NCBI GenBank assembly: GCA_027062365.1
Contig: JAMOTK010000044.1
Location: 1-64,000 of the forward strand
DNA length: 64,000 nucleotides
Direction: 5' to 3'
From: Sulfurovum sp.
GTDB lineage: Bacteria > Campylobacterota > Campylobacteria > Campylobacterales > Sulfurovaceae
The translations under genes and the position numbers were made by a program. The notes beneath the pieces are model-generated. The model had not been told where the DNA came from. It did not search any database and was given only the letters and a program-made list of their open reading frames with translations. Of this stretch, positions 25,919-34,631 are shown piece by piece (within the stretch, counting starts at the first letter, position 1; each line of letters opens with the position of its first letter).

Positions 25919-28051
25919 TTACGCTAAAAACTCCAAAGTCGCTAACTCTACTTTTTTACCTTTTTGTTCCATCACTACTACAGTAATGGCATCGCCTTCA
26001 CTGTAGCGTTCTTGGAGGTTATTTACGCGTTCTTTGGCTACTTTTGAGATATGTAAGAGGGCATCAAAGCCGTCTGGCATTTCTACGAAGAGTCCAAAGT
26101 CTACAATGCGTTTGACTTTACCATGGTACTCTTCGCCTACTTTATAGACCATTTGCTTTTTTACAGGAGAAGAGGCGATACCTTCAATGTGTGCTTTGGC
26201 TTGTGCTACTTTGTCTTTGTCGCCTCCTGAGAGTTTGACACCACCCACATCACGGTCAAGGTCAACAGAGACTTCAAACTTTTCTATAATTTCACGAATT
26301 GTAGCCCCTGCTTTTCCTATAATATCTACTATCTTAGAAGGGTGTACCAAAAAGTGTTCTGTACTAGGTAAAGCATCACTTACCTCAATCTCTTTCGCTG
26401 CTATTTCCATCAATCCTAAAATATGATTTTTACCTTCACGAGCTTGAAGAAGTGCTTCTTTGAGTAGGCTCAAATCAATACCACCAAGCTTAATATCCAT
26501 TTGTAATGCTGTGATACCATGTTTTGTACCTGCTATCTTGAAATCCATATCACCATCATGGTCTTCTAATCCCATAATATCTGTAAGTATGGCATTTTTT
26601 TCTCCATTGCTTACCAGTCCCATAGCGATACCTGCTACCAATTGAGTCGTCTTCACTTCAGCAGCGAGTAGTGCCAAAGACCCTCCACAAATAGTCGCCA
26701 TAGAAGAAGATCCATTGGACTCTAAAATTTCAGAAACCATACGGATACTTCCATCATAATCCATAGGAAGGGTAGGTTCCATCGCTCTTTTTCCTAGATT
26801 ACCATGACCCAATTCACGACGACCTGGTGCGCCTATATATTTTGCTTCACCTACAGAGTAACCAGGGAAATTATAATGTACCATAAACTTTTCAGATTGA
26901 GAATTTTTTTCTGTGATAAGTTCGTACATCTGTGAATCTTTTTTGTCTCCTAATGTTACCGTTACGAGTGCTTGTGTTTGCCCACGTGTGAAAAGACATG
27001 AACCATGTACAGAAGGTAAGATATTGGTTTCAATCTCAATAGGACGTACTTCATCCAATTTTCTACCATCTGCTCTGATATTCTTATCTAGTATCATTGC
27101 TCTTACTACGGTTTTTTTGTACTGTTCAAGTACTTTTGAGACCAAATCTTTAGAGGCTTCTTTACCCTCAGCTTCTAGTGCTTCTAAAATACGTATACGT
27201 ATCTTTTTGAGTTCACTTGAACGCTCTGATTTTGCCATGTGAGCAATCGCTTTTTCCACATCTTGTACATAATTACTTTCGATAAACGTATAGAGTGCCT
27301 CATCTATCTTCTCTTCTGCTAAAGCCAAGTCTAGTGGTGTACGTACTAGACTTGTAAAAGAATCAATAAATGCTGCTGTAGATTTTTCAATCGCTTCAGA
27401 TGCCATAGCAATGACATCAACCAGTGCCTCTTCTGAAAATTCATTGGCATTTTGTATCTCACCCTCTTTGGTCGGTAAAGTACGCATTTCTATCATGACA
27501 ATATCTTTAGCAGCACCTACAACGAGTAAATCAAGTTCACTTTTGGCTTGTTGAGAAAGTGTAGGGTTGACTACGATGTCATCTCCTACTGTCCCCATGC
27601 GTACAGCTGCAATACTCGTAGTCACGGGAATATCAGAGATAAAAAGTGCTGCATTGGCTGCATGAAGTGCGGCTACTTGCATATCTACTTCACTGTCTGC
27701 ACTCACGACCATCACTGTAATCGTCACAGGATAATGAAACCCAGTAGGAAAAAGTGGACGTAAAGAACGGTCAATGATACGAGAAGTTAACGTTTCAAAA
27801 TCACCTGGCTTTGTTTCTCTTTTGATAAATCCACCAGGAATTTTAGCAGCAGCATACGATTTTTCCATATACTGTACGGTTAAAGGCAAAAAATCTTCAT
27901 CCACAGGTTTTTCATCTATGGCGACAGCAGCAATCATTACTACTTTTCCTTGTCTATACATCACAGCACCAGAAGCCTGTTTTGCTATTTTATTAAATTC
28001 ATATTTTTCATCAAGATTGTTACAGTTTATCTCTATTATTTGTGCATTCAT
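25919..28051 (-). CDS. pnp: Polyribonucleotide nucleotidyltransferase (PNPase)
   Basis: PNPase degrades RNA 3' to 5' using phosphate and can add tails. The 710-aa protein has two RNase PH-like domains (GGFIKRETKPG in the first; FTRGQTQALVTVTLG and ICGGSLALLAAEV in the second) separated by a helical linker. A KH domain (IIGKAGATIREIIEKF) and an S1 domain (GKVKRIVDFGLFVEM) follow. Length is normal for the family. The first codons overlap the upstream PRTase gene by 4 nt, making it the last gene of purD-lptD-PRTase-pnp. Confidence 0.96.
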   Translation of the reverse strand: MNAQIIEINCNNLDEKYEFNKIAKQASGAVMYRQGKVVMIAAVAIDEKPVDEDFLPLTVQYMEKSYAAAKIPGGFIKRETKPGDFETLTSRIIDRSLRPLFPTGFHYPVTITVMVVSADSEVDMQVAALHAANAALFISDIPVTTSIAAVRMGTVGDDIVVNPTLSQQAKSELDLLVVGAAKDIVMIEMRTLPTKEGEIQNANEFSEEALVDVIAMASEAIEKSTAAFIDSFTSLVRTPLDLALAEEKIDEALYTFIESNYVQDVEKAIAHMAKSERSSELKKIRIRILEALEAEGKEASKDLVSKVLEQYKKTVVRAMILDKNIRADGRKLDEVRPIEIETNILPSVHGSCLFTRGQTQALVTVTLGDKKDSQMYELITEKNSQSEKFMVHYNFPGYSVGEAKYIGAPGRRELGHGNLGKRAMEPTLPMDYDGSIRMVSEILESNGSSSMATICGGSLALLAAEVKTTQLVAGIAMGLVSNGEKNAILTDIMGLEDHDGDMDFKIAGTKHGITALQMDIKLGGIDLSLLKEALLQAREGKNHILGLMEIAAKEIEVSDALPSTEHFLVHPSKIVDIIGKAGATIREIIEKFEVSVDLDRDVGGVKLSGGDKDKVAQAKAHIEGIASSPVKKQMVYKVGEEYHGKVKRIVDFGLFVEMPDGFDALLHISKVAKERVNNLQERYSEGDAITVVVMEQKGKKVELATLEFLA

Positions 28052-28767
28052 ATTTTATTATTTTCCTCATTTAGTTTAAGTGTTTTCTCTTTTTTATTTC
28101 TTTTTTCTTGTGCATTGACGATGATAGATATTTCATCAAAATTTAATTTTTCAAAATTTTGGTAATAATATTCTATCGAAATATAATCTCGTATATTATG
28201 GGGACAAAAGACCCCATCACATACTGCTAGTAAATTTTCATACACTGCTTTGTCTAAGATAGGTGTGGCAATATAAATATTTTTAGCACCTCTTTCTATC
28301 ACAGATTTTAATGCTACCATCATAGTAAGCCCTGTCTCTATACACTCATCAGCTAAGACTACATATTTTCCCAATAAAGAGACTAAATCTTTGCCTTTAC
28401 GGTATTTATAGACATAGCTTAACACCTCTTCTTCATATTTTCTATGTGCTTCACTATAAATATAATCTTCATTGATTTCAAAAGCATCAATGAGTGCTTT
28501 ATGCATTACCACTTCTTCTGTTTCAGATATCATGGCAATGGCAATTTCAGGATTATTGGGAGCTAATATTGCCTCTGTTAATAAAAGATCCATCTGAGCA
28601 TGACAAGATCTACTTATCTTATCTGCAAAGTAGACACCTCCCTCACTCACAGCAATGACCACTGTTTCATTCTTAGAAAGTAGTTCTACAGGCAAAACAT
28701 TAATGAGTTGAATAGAAGCATCTTCTCTATCTACAAAATAAGTATTAGGGTTTGAGTCTATAGACAT
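28048..28767 (-). CDS. Phosphoribosyltransferase-family protein
   Basis: This 239-aa type I PRTase-like protein has a PRPP-loop-like segment VVLADECIETGLT, in which the usual DD is altered to DE and the following loop to ETGLT. It has ETVVIAVSEGG earlier and no typical purine-base hood. The C-terminal 20 residues are highly charged. It is conserved in position, overlapping lptD by 1 nt and pnp by 4 nt, so expression is coupled to outer-membrane assembly and RNA turnover genes. Substrate is unknown; a role as a regulator or non-catalytic PRTase fold is possible. Confidence 0.65.
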   Translation of the reverse strand: MSIDSNPNTYFVDREDASIQLINVLPVELLSKNETVVIAVSEGGVYFADKISRSCHAQMDLLLTEAILAPNNPEIAIAMISETEEVVMHKALIDAFEINEDYIYSEAHRKYEEEVLSYVYKYRKGKDLVSLLGKYVVLADECIETGLTMMVALKSVIERGAKNIYIATPILDKAVYENLLAVCDGVFCPHNIRDYISIEYYYQNFEKLNFDEISIIVNAQEKRNKKEKTLKLNEENNKI

Positions 28768-30866
28768 TATTGTAATGTATCCGTACCTATCGAACCAAAT
28801 GGTGTAAAATTCAATTGTAAATAGAAAGTACTCTCAGAAAGAACCCCTGCTGAAGTAGGTCTAATATCTTCTCTAATAGAAGCTACTAAACTCCAGCAAT
28901 CACGATAATAACTTCCTCCAACTTTCCACTGCCTACTAGCAGAATCTTCGATATTATAGGTAAATCCTCCACTAAAACTAATTTGTTGATTATAGGCATA
29001 AGAAAAATCTAAGTTCATATCATTAATGATGATACTTGTCTCATCTTCGGTTAACAGTTGTTTATATGTGTGTCCTATATTAAAACTATAATACTCATGC
29101 TTCAAAGAAAATGAACTTGATGCTTCTCTAATATTATTAAATTCATGTGAATAGATAAGGTTGTTATAGAGTGAGTAATTATCCCAATTGTATTGCATTT
29201 CATTAATAGTATCAGCCATTTTAAAATCTCTATTGATATAATATTTTTGTGTTAGTCTTTGAAAAAACTTCAAAGTCATCTTTTCATCATAAAAATATTG
29301 TCCTATAGATAAACTATACTCTTCTTCTGGTAAGCCTACTTTAAAAAGTGCTTTTTGTTCTTCATCTAGTAGTGCAAATGCTGCAGGAGATTTATTTTCA
29401 CTTCCTGGTTTTAGATAACGTAAAGAAGGTTGCATAACATGGATAAATCCATTATACTTTTTGGTTAAATCTGTAGATATTTTGGCATGATGCACATTAT
29501 TATAGTATTGAAAATCATCTGTAATTAACTCTTCATTACCAAAAAATGACTTACTATAATAAAACTCTTCACCCAAAGAAACATCTACAAAATCATCAAA
29601 GAATGAAGCTGAATACTCTAAAGGAATACGTAATTCTGCTTGTTGCATCGTAACACCCTTTTTTCTATCAAAATTACTTATCTTAAAATCTACACTATAA
29701 GTAAGGTCATCTAAAAGAAATCTTTTTAGGTACTTATGCATTTGTATCGTAGGTAAAACTTGTAATGTTTTATCATCATCCACCCCTACACGTGTATCAA
29801 TAAAATATTTGGCATTGAGTCCAAGGTAATAGTCATTGTCTTGTGCAAAATAATTAATCCTTGATTCTTGTATAGGAGAAAGACCAAAATGTCCTAAATT
29901 TGTTTTTTGTAAGCTAAGATAATCAATATCATTCAAATACGTGGTATTGACATAAAGCCCATCATCAAAACCTTTAGGTAAATACTTTTCAAATACATTG
30001 GTTGATTCATAATTAAATTCTAGTCCGTAATGGCTACTATTAGGTAGACCATATTCATCTGTATAGCTTTGCTGATCTGCAAAATATCCTGCTCTTAGTG
30101 TCCCGTGAGAATGGTCACTATCTACAAACCTAAATGTACTGTATACCCCTACTGAACGTGATGTTCTTATTTGTGGATTGACCTCTAAATCCATACTATC
30201 AGATATCGCCCAAAATACAGGTTGTTCATACAGCATACCATCTGTTGCATTGTAACCAAAAAGAGGGAAAAGCAATCCAGAACTTCTTTGTTTATTGGTA
30301 GAAAAAGAGAGGTATGGGGTATAAAATATAGGTACATCCCATAAATATACTTTTGCATTATAGACTTTGATATAGTTTTCATCTGAATTATACACAGAAT
30401 TTTCAAATCTCATCGTCCATAAAGGGTCACTAATATCACAACTAGAAAGCAATGAAGTATTGAGTGTGTATTCATTGTCCTTTTTTTCTACTTTATCAGA
30501 CATAATCCACACATCATTTTGATTGACTAAAAAAAGTTCTTCAAAGTTAATTTCTTTACTTTCTGTGTTTATTTCCATGTGTTGACTGTGTTCTTTTGTC
30601 CCTTTGTATCCGATGGTTTCAATATTTCCATCGAGTATAAGCATTTTACTATCTTGATTATACCGTGCAGAAGAGGCTTTAATCAACATACCATCATAAC
30701 GTACCACCACACTCTCTTTGGCAGTCACTACACCTTCAAAAGATTCTATATTTTTGGCTTTTATCTCAATTTTATCAGAAGACCCTAAGAGTCCATCTAT
30801 ACCCAACGTAAGACCTAATATGAGTACAAATATATAATGTACTGACAAACTAATTTTAGACATCAT
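28767..30866 (-). CDS. lptD: LPS-assembly protein LptD
   Basis: LptD is the outer-membrane beta-barrel that, with LptE, inserts lipopolysaccharide into the outer leaflet. The 699-aa protein has an N-terminal signal segment and an OstA/LptA-like jelly-roll (KIEIKAKNIESFEGVV...). The LptD barrel follows, with PIFYTPYLSFSTNKQRSSGLLFP and the final LQLNFTPFGS. Two Cys residues (CDISDP and CWSLVAS) near the usual disulfide positions are visible. It begins 6 nt after purD and overlaps the next gene by 1 nt. Confidence 0.92.
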   Translation of the reverse strand: MMSKISLSVHYIFVLILGLTLGIDGLLGSSDKIEIKAKNIESFEGVVTAKESVVVRYDGMLIKASSARYNQDSKMLILDGNIETIGYKGTKEHSQHMEINTESKEINFEELFLVNQNDVWIMSDKVEKKDNEYTLNTSLLSSCDISDPLWTMRFENSVYNSDENYIKVYNAKVYLWDVPIFYTPYLSFSTNKQRSSGLLFPLFGYNATDGMLYEQPVFWAISDSMDLEVNPQIRTSRSVGVYSTFRFVDSDHSHGTLRAGYFADQQSYTDEYGLPNSSHYGLEFNYESTNVFEKYLPKGFDDGLYVNTTYLNDIDYLSLQKTNLGHFGLSPIQESRINYFAQDNDYYLGLNAKYFIDTRVGVDDDKTLQVLPTIQMHKYLKRFLLDDLTYSVDFKISNFDRKKGVTMQQAELRIPLEYSASFFDDFVDVSLGEEFYYSKSFFGNEELITDDFQYYNNVHHAKISTDLTKKYNGFIHVMQPSLRYLKPGSENKSPAAFALLDEEQKALFKVGLPEEEYSLSIGQYFYDEKMTLKFFQRLTQKYYINRDFKMADTINEMQYNWDNYSLYNNLIYSHEFNNIREASSSFSLKHEYYSFNIGHTYKQLLTEDETSIIINDMNLDFSYAYNQQISFSGGFTYNIEDSASRQWKVGGSYYRDCWSLVASIREDIRPTSAGVLSESTFYLQLNFTPFGSIGTDTLQ

Positions 30867-30872
30867 CTCTCC

Positions 30873-32141
30873 TTATAGTGCTTGGTAAGCAATATCTGTA
30901 CGACACTGCTTCCCTGCAAAATGAATTTGACCTACCAACATATAGGCTCTTTCTTGTGCTATTGCAATACTTTCACCAATCCCAACACACACAAGCACAC
31001 GTCCACCACTTGCATAAAGCTTTCCATCTTCACCACGTGTCACCCCTGCATACGAAATATGTGCATTTTCGTTGAGTTCTTCATGATAGATATCATCTAT
31101 GAGTATCTCTGCCATTGCTGATGATTTATAAGGATAATCTTTTGACGCCATAACTACCCCTACAGCGTATTTATCATGAAACTCTATCTTAAGATTTTTT
31201 AAATCATTGGTAGAAGCTTTATAAAATAAATCAAAGACTGAAGACTTTAATAAAGGCATAAGCTCTTCACATTCAGGGTCACCAAAACGCACATTATATT
31301 CTAAAATAATTGGCTCATCATCGACTACCATGACACCAATAAAGAGTACACCCTTAAATGGCATACCTTCAGACTTCATGCCCTCTAATGTAGGAATAAT
31401 AACACGTTCATCTAACTTTTTATAGATTTTATCATTTACCAAAGGGGTAGGAGCATACGCACCCATGCCTCCTGTATTTGGTCCTTCATCGTTATTGAGC
31501 AATCTTTTATGGTCTTGTGCAGCAGGTAGAACCACATAATCCTCTCCATCACAGATAGCAAATACAGAAAGCTCATAGCCATCTAAAAATTCTTCAATCA
31601 CGATAGATGTTCCTGATTGACCAAAAGAGCTACCACTTAACATCTCACCTGAAGCTTTTTTGGCTTCTTCTTGACTTGTAGCGATAATCACGCCTTTTCC
31701 TCCACAGAGTCCATCGGCTTTGACTACGATAGGGGCTTCAAGTGTTTCTATAAAGCGATACGCATCTTGTAAAGAGTTGGTTTCTATGTAGTTTGCTGTA
31801 GGTACATTGTGACGTGCTAAGAAATTTTTCATAAAAATCTTAGAACCTTCTAATTGTGCTGCTTTAGCCGTAGGGCCAAAGATAAGAAGTCCACGTAATT
31901 CAAAGACATCTACCACACCCTCGACAAGTGGACCTTCTGGACCTACAATCGTCAAATCAATACTATTTTCTTCAGCAAAATCAGCCAATTGTGAAAAATC
32001 AGAAATATCCAAATTTTTACCTAGTTCATCTGTTGCACCATTACCTGGAGCAAAATAAATATTTTCTACATTTTTATCTTTACTAAGTGCCAATCCGATA
32101 GAATATTCTCTACCCCCTGCACCTAAAATCAATACATTCAT
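30873..32141 (-). CDS. purD: Phosphoribosylamine-glycine ligase (PurD)
   Basis: PurD makes glycinamide ribonucleotide from phosphoribosylamine, glycine and ATP, the second step of purine synthesis. I chose the ATG at 32141, giving 422 aa, because it is preceded by GGAG and begins with the family N-terminus MNVLILGAGGREYS. A longer frame adds 20 non-homologous residues reaching towards the 6S RNA. The ATP-grasp motifs (VKADGLCGGKGV, EEFLDGYELSVFA, NVRFGDPECEE) are all present. It heads the purD-lptD-PRTase-pnp run and lies directly downstream of 6S RNA, as in other Campylobacterota. Confidence 0.95.
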   Translation of the reverse strand: MNVLILGAGGREYSIGLALSKDKNVENIYFAPGNGATDELGKNLDISDFSQLADFAEENSIDLTIVGPEGPLVEGVVDVFELRGLLIFGPTAKAAQLEGSKIFMKNFLARHNVPTANYIETNSLQDAYRFIETLEAPIVVKADGLCGGKGVIIATSQEEAKKASGEMLSGSSFGQSGTSIVIEEFLDGYELSVFAICDGEDYVVLPAAQDHKRLLNNDEGPNTGGMGAYAPTPLVNDKIYKKLDERVIIPTLEGMKSEGMPFKGVLFIGVMVVDDEPIILEYNVRFGDPECEELMPLLKSSVFDLFYKASTNDLKNLKIEFHDKYAVGVVMASKDYPYKSSAMAEILIDDIYHEELNENAHISYAGVTRGEDGKLYASGGRVLVCVGIGESIAIAQERAYMLVGQIHFAGKQCRTDIAYQAL

Positions 32142-32216
32142 CTGTTTCTCCAAAAGTGTTATAACCATTACAATCTGTGGTGTATTTAGTAGAAGTGTCA
32201 CTATAACACTGCTAAT

Positions 32217-32406
32217 AAATACCCCGAGTGAGCGTTCTGCAAAAATCGGCCCGAAAAAGCCAACGGTGTAGGAGAGAGTCTCTTTTTAGGGGATATTTTC
32301 TCGTTTAGAAACTAAACTCAAACGAAAATTTCCACACACCAAGAGACTACATGTCCCACTATAATTAATGTTGGACCCCAAATACAGTAGTCGCATCACC
32401 TAGGTT
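32217..32406 (-). ncRNA. ssrS: 6S RNA (epsilonproteobacterial purD-motif type)
   Basis: The 219-nt gap before purD folds on the minus strand as 6S RNA. A closing stem joins GGTGATGCG to CGCTCACT, and a second stem joins TCCAAC to GTTGG. An asymmetric central bubble of about 21 and 12 nt follows. A perfect AGTCTCTT/AAGAGACT stem and an apical arm built on TTTCGTTT/AAACGA end it. 6S RNA mimics an open promoter and sequesters sigma-70 RNA polymerase in stationary phase. The 'purD' RNA motif described upstream of purD in Campylobacterota corresponds, as I recall it, to this RNA. Ends are approximate (about 185 nt). Confidence 0.7.
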
Positions 32407-32412
32407 AAAAAG

Positions 32413-32418
32413 ATTATA
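32413..32418 (-). promoter_or_regulatory. -10 box for 6S RNA
   Basis: A perfect TATAAT on the minus strand lies about 7 nt before the expected 5' end of 6S RNA, just after the hemD stop codon. No good -35 is visible, as is common in this phylum. Confidence 0.6.
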
Positions 32419-32420
32419 AC

Positions 32421-33071
32421 TTATTTGGTGTTAGAAGTGAGTGAAATTTCTTTGGCTTTTTCAATACAACTGCTAATCAATGCTTCATTGGCGATTTCAT
32501 ACACACACTCTAAGGGTAAATACTTTTGAGTAGCTTTACCAATGACTACAGCAGTATAACTTTCATCCCAATCAAAATTTCTTAAAAAACACTTTATCGT
32601 AGAGGGTGAGGTAAAGATAAGTATCGCATTTTTCATAGGCTTTTGTTCTGGTGCATAGCAGATACAAGATGTTTCATAAATAATTTCTTCTTCGATAAAG
32701 ACCCCTGCTTTTTGTAAAAATGCCTTTGCATCAAAAGAGACTACTTTAGGACGCAGATACAAAATACGCTTCTGTTTAAACTTTTTTATAATCTCTTCAC
32801 TTAGTACTTTGCCATAAAATTCTTTTGCTTGATACAAAATAGTGCCTCCTAAAGAGACAATTTGTTTTGCCGTAGCCGAACCAATAGCCAAAGCAGGTAT
32901 ATTTTTGGCTTGAATATTGAGGGTATAGGCTGATTTTACGGCTTGTTTTGATGTAAAAAGAAGCGTATCATACGGCTCTAAATGTATCTCTTTTTTATAT
33001 AAAGTAAAAGAAATCATAGGCAAAGATATGATACCTTTTTTTGGCGTAGAAGAGAAAAGATAGATAGACAT
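32421..33071 (-). CDS. hemD: Uroporphyrinogen-III synthase
   Basis: HemD closes hydroxymethylbilane to uroporphyrinogen III in heme synthesis. Sequence identity within this family is low. The 216-aa protein shows its usual marks: the two-domain alternating layout, LLFTSKQAVKSAY in the first domain, PALAIGSATAKQI near residue 60, and LIFTSPSTIKCFL followed by AVVIGKATQKYL in the second. It overlaps the CDF transporter gene by one base, at the end of a run htpG-membrane protein-CDF-hemD. Confidence 0.85.
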   Translation of the reverse strand: MSIYLFSSTPKKGIISLPMISFTLYKKEIHLEPYDTLLFTSKQAVKSAYTLNIQAKNIPALAIGSATAKQIVSLGGTILYQAKEFYGKVLSEEIIKKFKQKRILYLRPKVVSFDAKAFLQKAGVFIEEEIIYETSCICYAPEQKPMKNAILIFTSPSTIKCFLRNFDWDESYTAVVIGKATQKYLPLECVYEIANEALISSCIEKAKEISLTSNTK

Positions 33072-33991
33072 TATTTTTCTTGTATTAGTTTTTTACCATA
33101 AAATACTGCATCATTAAGATATTCATCATCATAAGGGTCAAAGTGTGGGGTGATGACCCACTTTCTTTTTTTGTCTAAAAGCTTGATTTTATCTTCGGCT
33201 TCATCGGCAATTCTATGGGCTTCGAGTAAAAGCATATTGGGGTGTAGTACCATGTGAAACTCTACAAAATTTGTCGTACCATCGGTACGTGTTTTGAGCC
33301 AATGATAGCTTGTAATCTCTGAATGACTTGAAATTATCTCTCCTATAGAGGCTACTATCTCTCCATCTAAAGCCTTATCAAGCAAAATTTCTATACCCTC
33401 ATGGATAATTTCATAAGCAGAATAAATGATATATACACCAATCAATAATCCAAATATCGCATCAATACTATCTATACCTGTAAAATACACCAAGCCCAAT
33501 GCTACTAAAACAGCTGCATTTGACCAAAGGTCTGTTTGATAATGTAAGGCATCCGATTTGATGACAATATTGTCCGTTTCTTTAGCCACTTTAAGTAGAT
33601 ACTTGACCAATAGATATGTCACAACAATAGAAAAAAGCATGACCCATATAGAAGGTACTAAAAGTGTAGTGACACTATCATTATTAAATTTTTTAATCGC
33701 TTCATAGATAATATAGAGTCCAGAAATACTAATGACTGTCCCTTCTATCACTCCTGCTATCGCTTGAATCTTGCCTTTACCATATTGATAGGCTTCATCA
33801 GGTTCTTCTTCTGATTTTTTAATCGCAAAAAAGTTAAATAACGAGATAAGGGTATCAAGTAGAGAATCAATCGCAGAAGCCAATACAGCCACAGAACCCG
33901 AAGCAATCCCTACGATAAGTTTGACAATAACAAGTAAAATTGCTACAAAACTAGCAATAATCGTAGCACGTTTTTGAGAAGACATTTTCAT
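33071..33991 (-). CDS. Cation diffusion facilitator (FieF-like)
   Basis: This 306-aa inner-membrane transporter of the CDF family exports divalent metals such as Zn2+ or Fe2+ in exchange for protons. About six membrane helices span residues 8-200. Metal-site motifs are visible as SAIDSLLDT in the second helix and SDALHYQTD in the fifth, the paired D/D and H/D set of the FieF group. The cytoplasmic C-terminal domain carries TNFVEFHMVLHPNM and HRIADEAE. It lies 1 nt after the neighbouring membrane protein and overlaps hemD. The metal cannot be settled from sequence; the pairing with hemD is suggestive only. Confidence 0.88.
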   Translation of the reverse strand: MKMSSQKRATIIASFVAILLVIVKLIVGIASGSVAVLASAIDSLLDTLISLFNFFAIKKSEEEPDEAYQYGKGKIQAIAGVIEGTVISISGLYIIYEAIKKFNNDSVTTLLVPSIWVMLFSIVVTYLLVKYLLKVAKETDNIVIKSDALHYQTDLWSNAAVLVALGLVYFTGIDSIDAIFGLLIGVYIIYSAYEIIHEGIEILLDKALDGEIVASIGEIISSHSEITSYHWLKTRTDGTTNFVEFHMVLHPNMLLLEAHRIADEAEDKIKLLDKKRKWVITPHFDPYDDEYLNDAVFYGKKLIQEK

Positions 33992-33992
33992 T

Positions 33993-34628
33993 TTATTTCC
34001 TTGTGTTAAGCATTAAAATAAGCTCTTTTATCGTAATGATAAGAGCAGAGAAAACAAACAGTAGCAAAGCCACCAGAAACACACTACTTACCTCTGCTAA
34101 AAAAGGGAAAAAGTGTATGATACGATACATCACACCTAAGACGACTGTAAATTTAATCATATTATGGATACGAAGATAAAGCATTTCAATATTGTTATTA
34201 TTATAGCATTTTTTGGCAATTACTTTTGCTTTGTGTCTGTCTAGTAGTCTATAAATGCGTTTCAAAAGATAACGCATGATGACAATCAAGATGGCAATAC
34301 GTAACAAGCTCCACAGCACAGAAAACCAAAATCCTTCAGGAATCTCTAGCCATAAATGCATCACTATCGCTTTGAGACTTTCCCCTTGCATCAGAGTACT
34401 CGTACCAAACCACAGCATCAAGAGAAGAGCGATAAGAAACAAAACTTTCAAAAAAGCAAAAATATAGATTTTAATTTTTTCAATTTTTTGTTTTTTGGCT
34501 TCGGATATAGACGTTTTTTGTACCAGTCTAAAAGCAAAAATATAATGCAATTTAAGTGCAAAGTACACTACCCATACACCCAAAAGAAGCCCTCCAAAAA
34601 CAAGGAGTTCTTCATAGGGTAAAAACAT
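33993..34628 (-). CDS. Unrecognised five-helix membrane protein
   Basis: I do not recognise this 211-aa protein. It has about five hydrophobic segments (roughly 9-28, 55-75, 100-118, 160-178, 182-203) and basic loops (KKQKIEKIKIY, RHKAKVIAKK) that should face the cytoplasm. No catalytic or metal-binding motif is visible. It starts 3 nt after htpG and ends 1 nt before the CDF gene, so it is expressed with them. Confidence 0.7.
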   Translation of the reverse strand: MFLPYEELLVFGGLLLGVWVVYFALKLHYIFAFRLVQKTSISEAKKQKIEKIKIYIFAFLKVLFLIALLLMLWFGTSTLMQGESLKAIVMHLWLEIPEGFWFSVLWSLLRIAILIVIMRYLLKRIYRLLDRHKAKVIAKKCYNNNNIEMLYLRIHNMIKFTVVLGVMYRIIHFFPFLAEVSSVFLVALLLFVFSALIITIKELILMLNTRK

Positions 34629-34631
34629 AAA

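Noticed and set aside
27550-28165. Plus-strand open frames antisense to pnp, aclA, htpG and glnD
   Set aside because: They are complementary shadows of strong genes, without ribosome-binding sites or recognisable motifs.
32142-32201. 20-residue N-terminal extension of purD
   Set aside because: PurD proteins begin at the MNVLILG segment, which has its own GGAG site; the extension is non-homologous.
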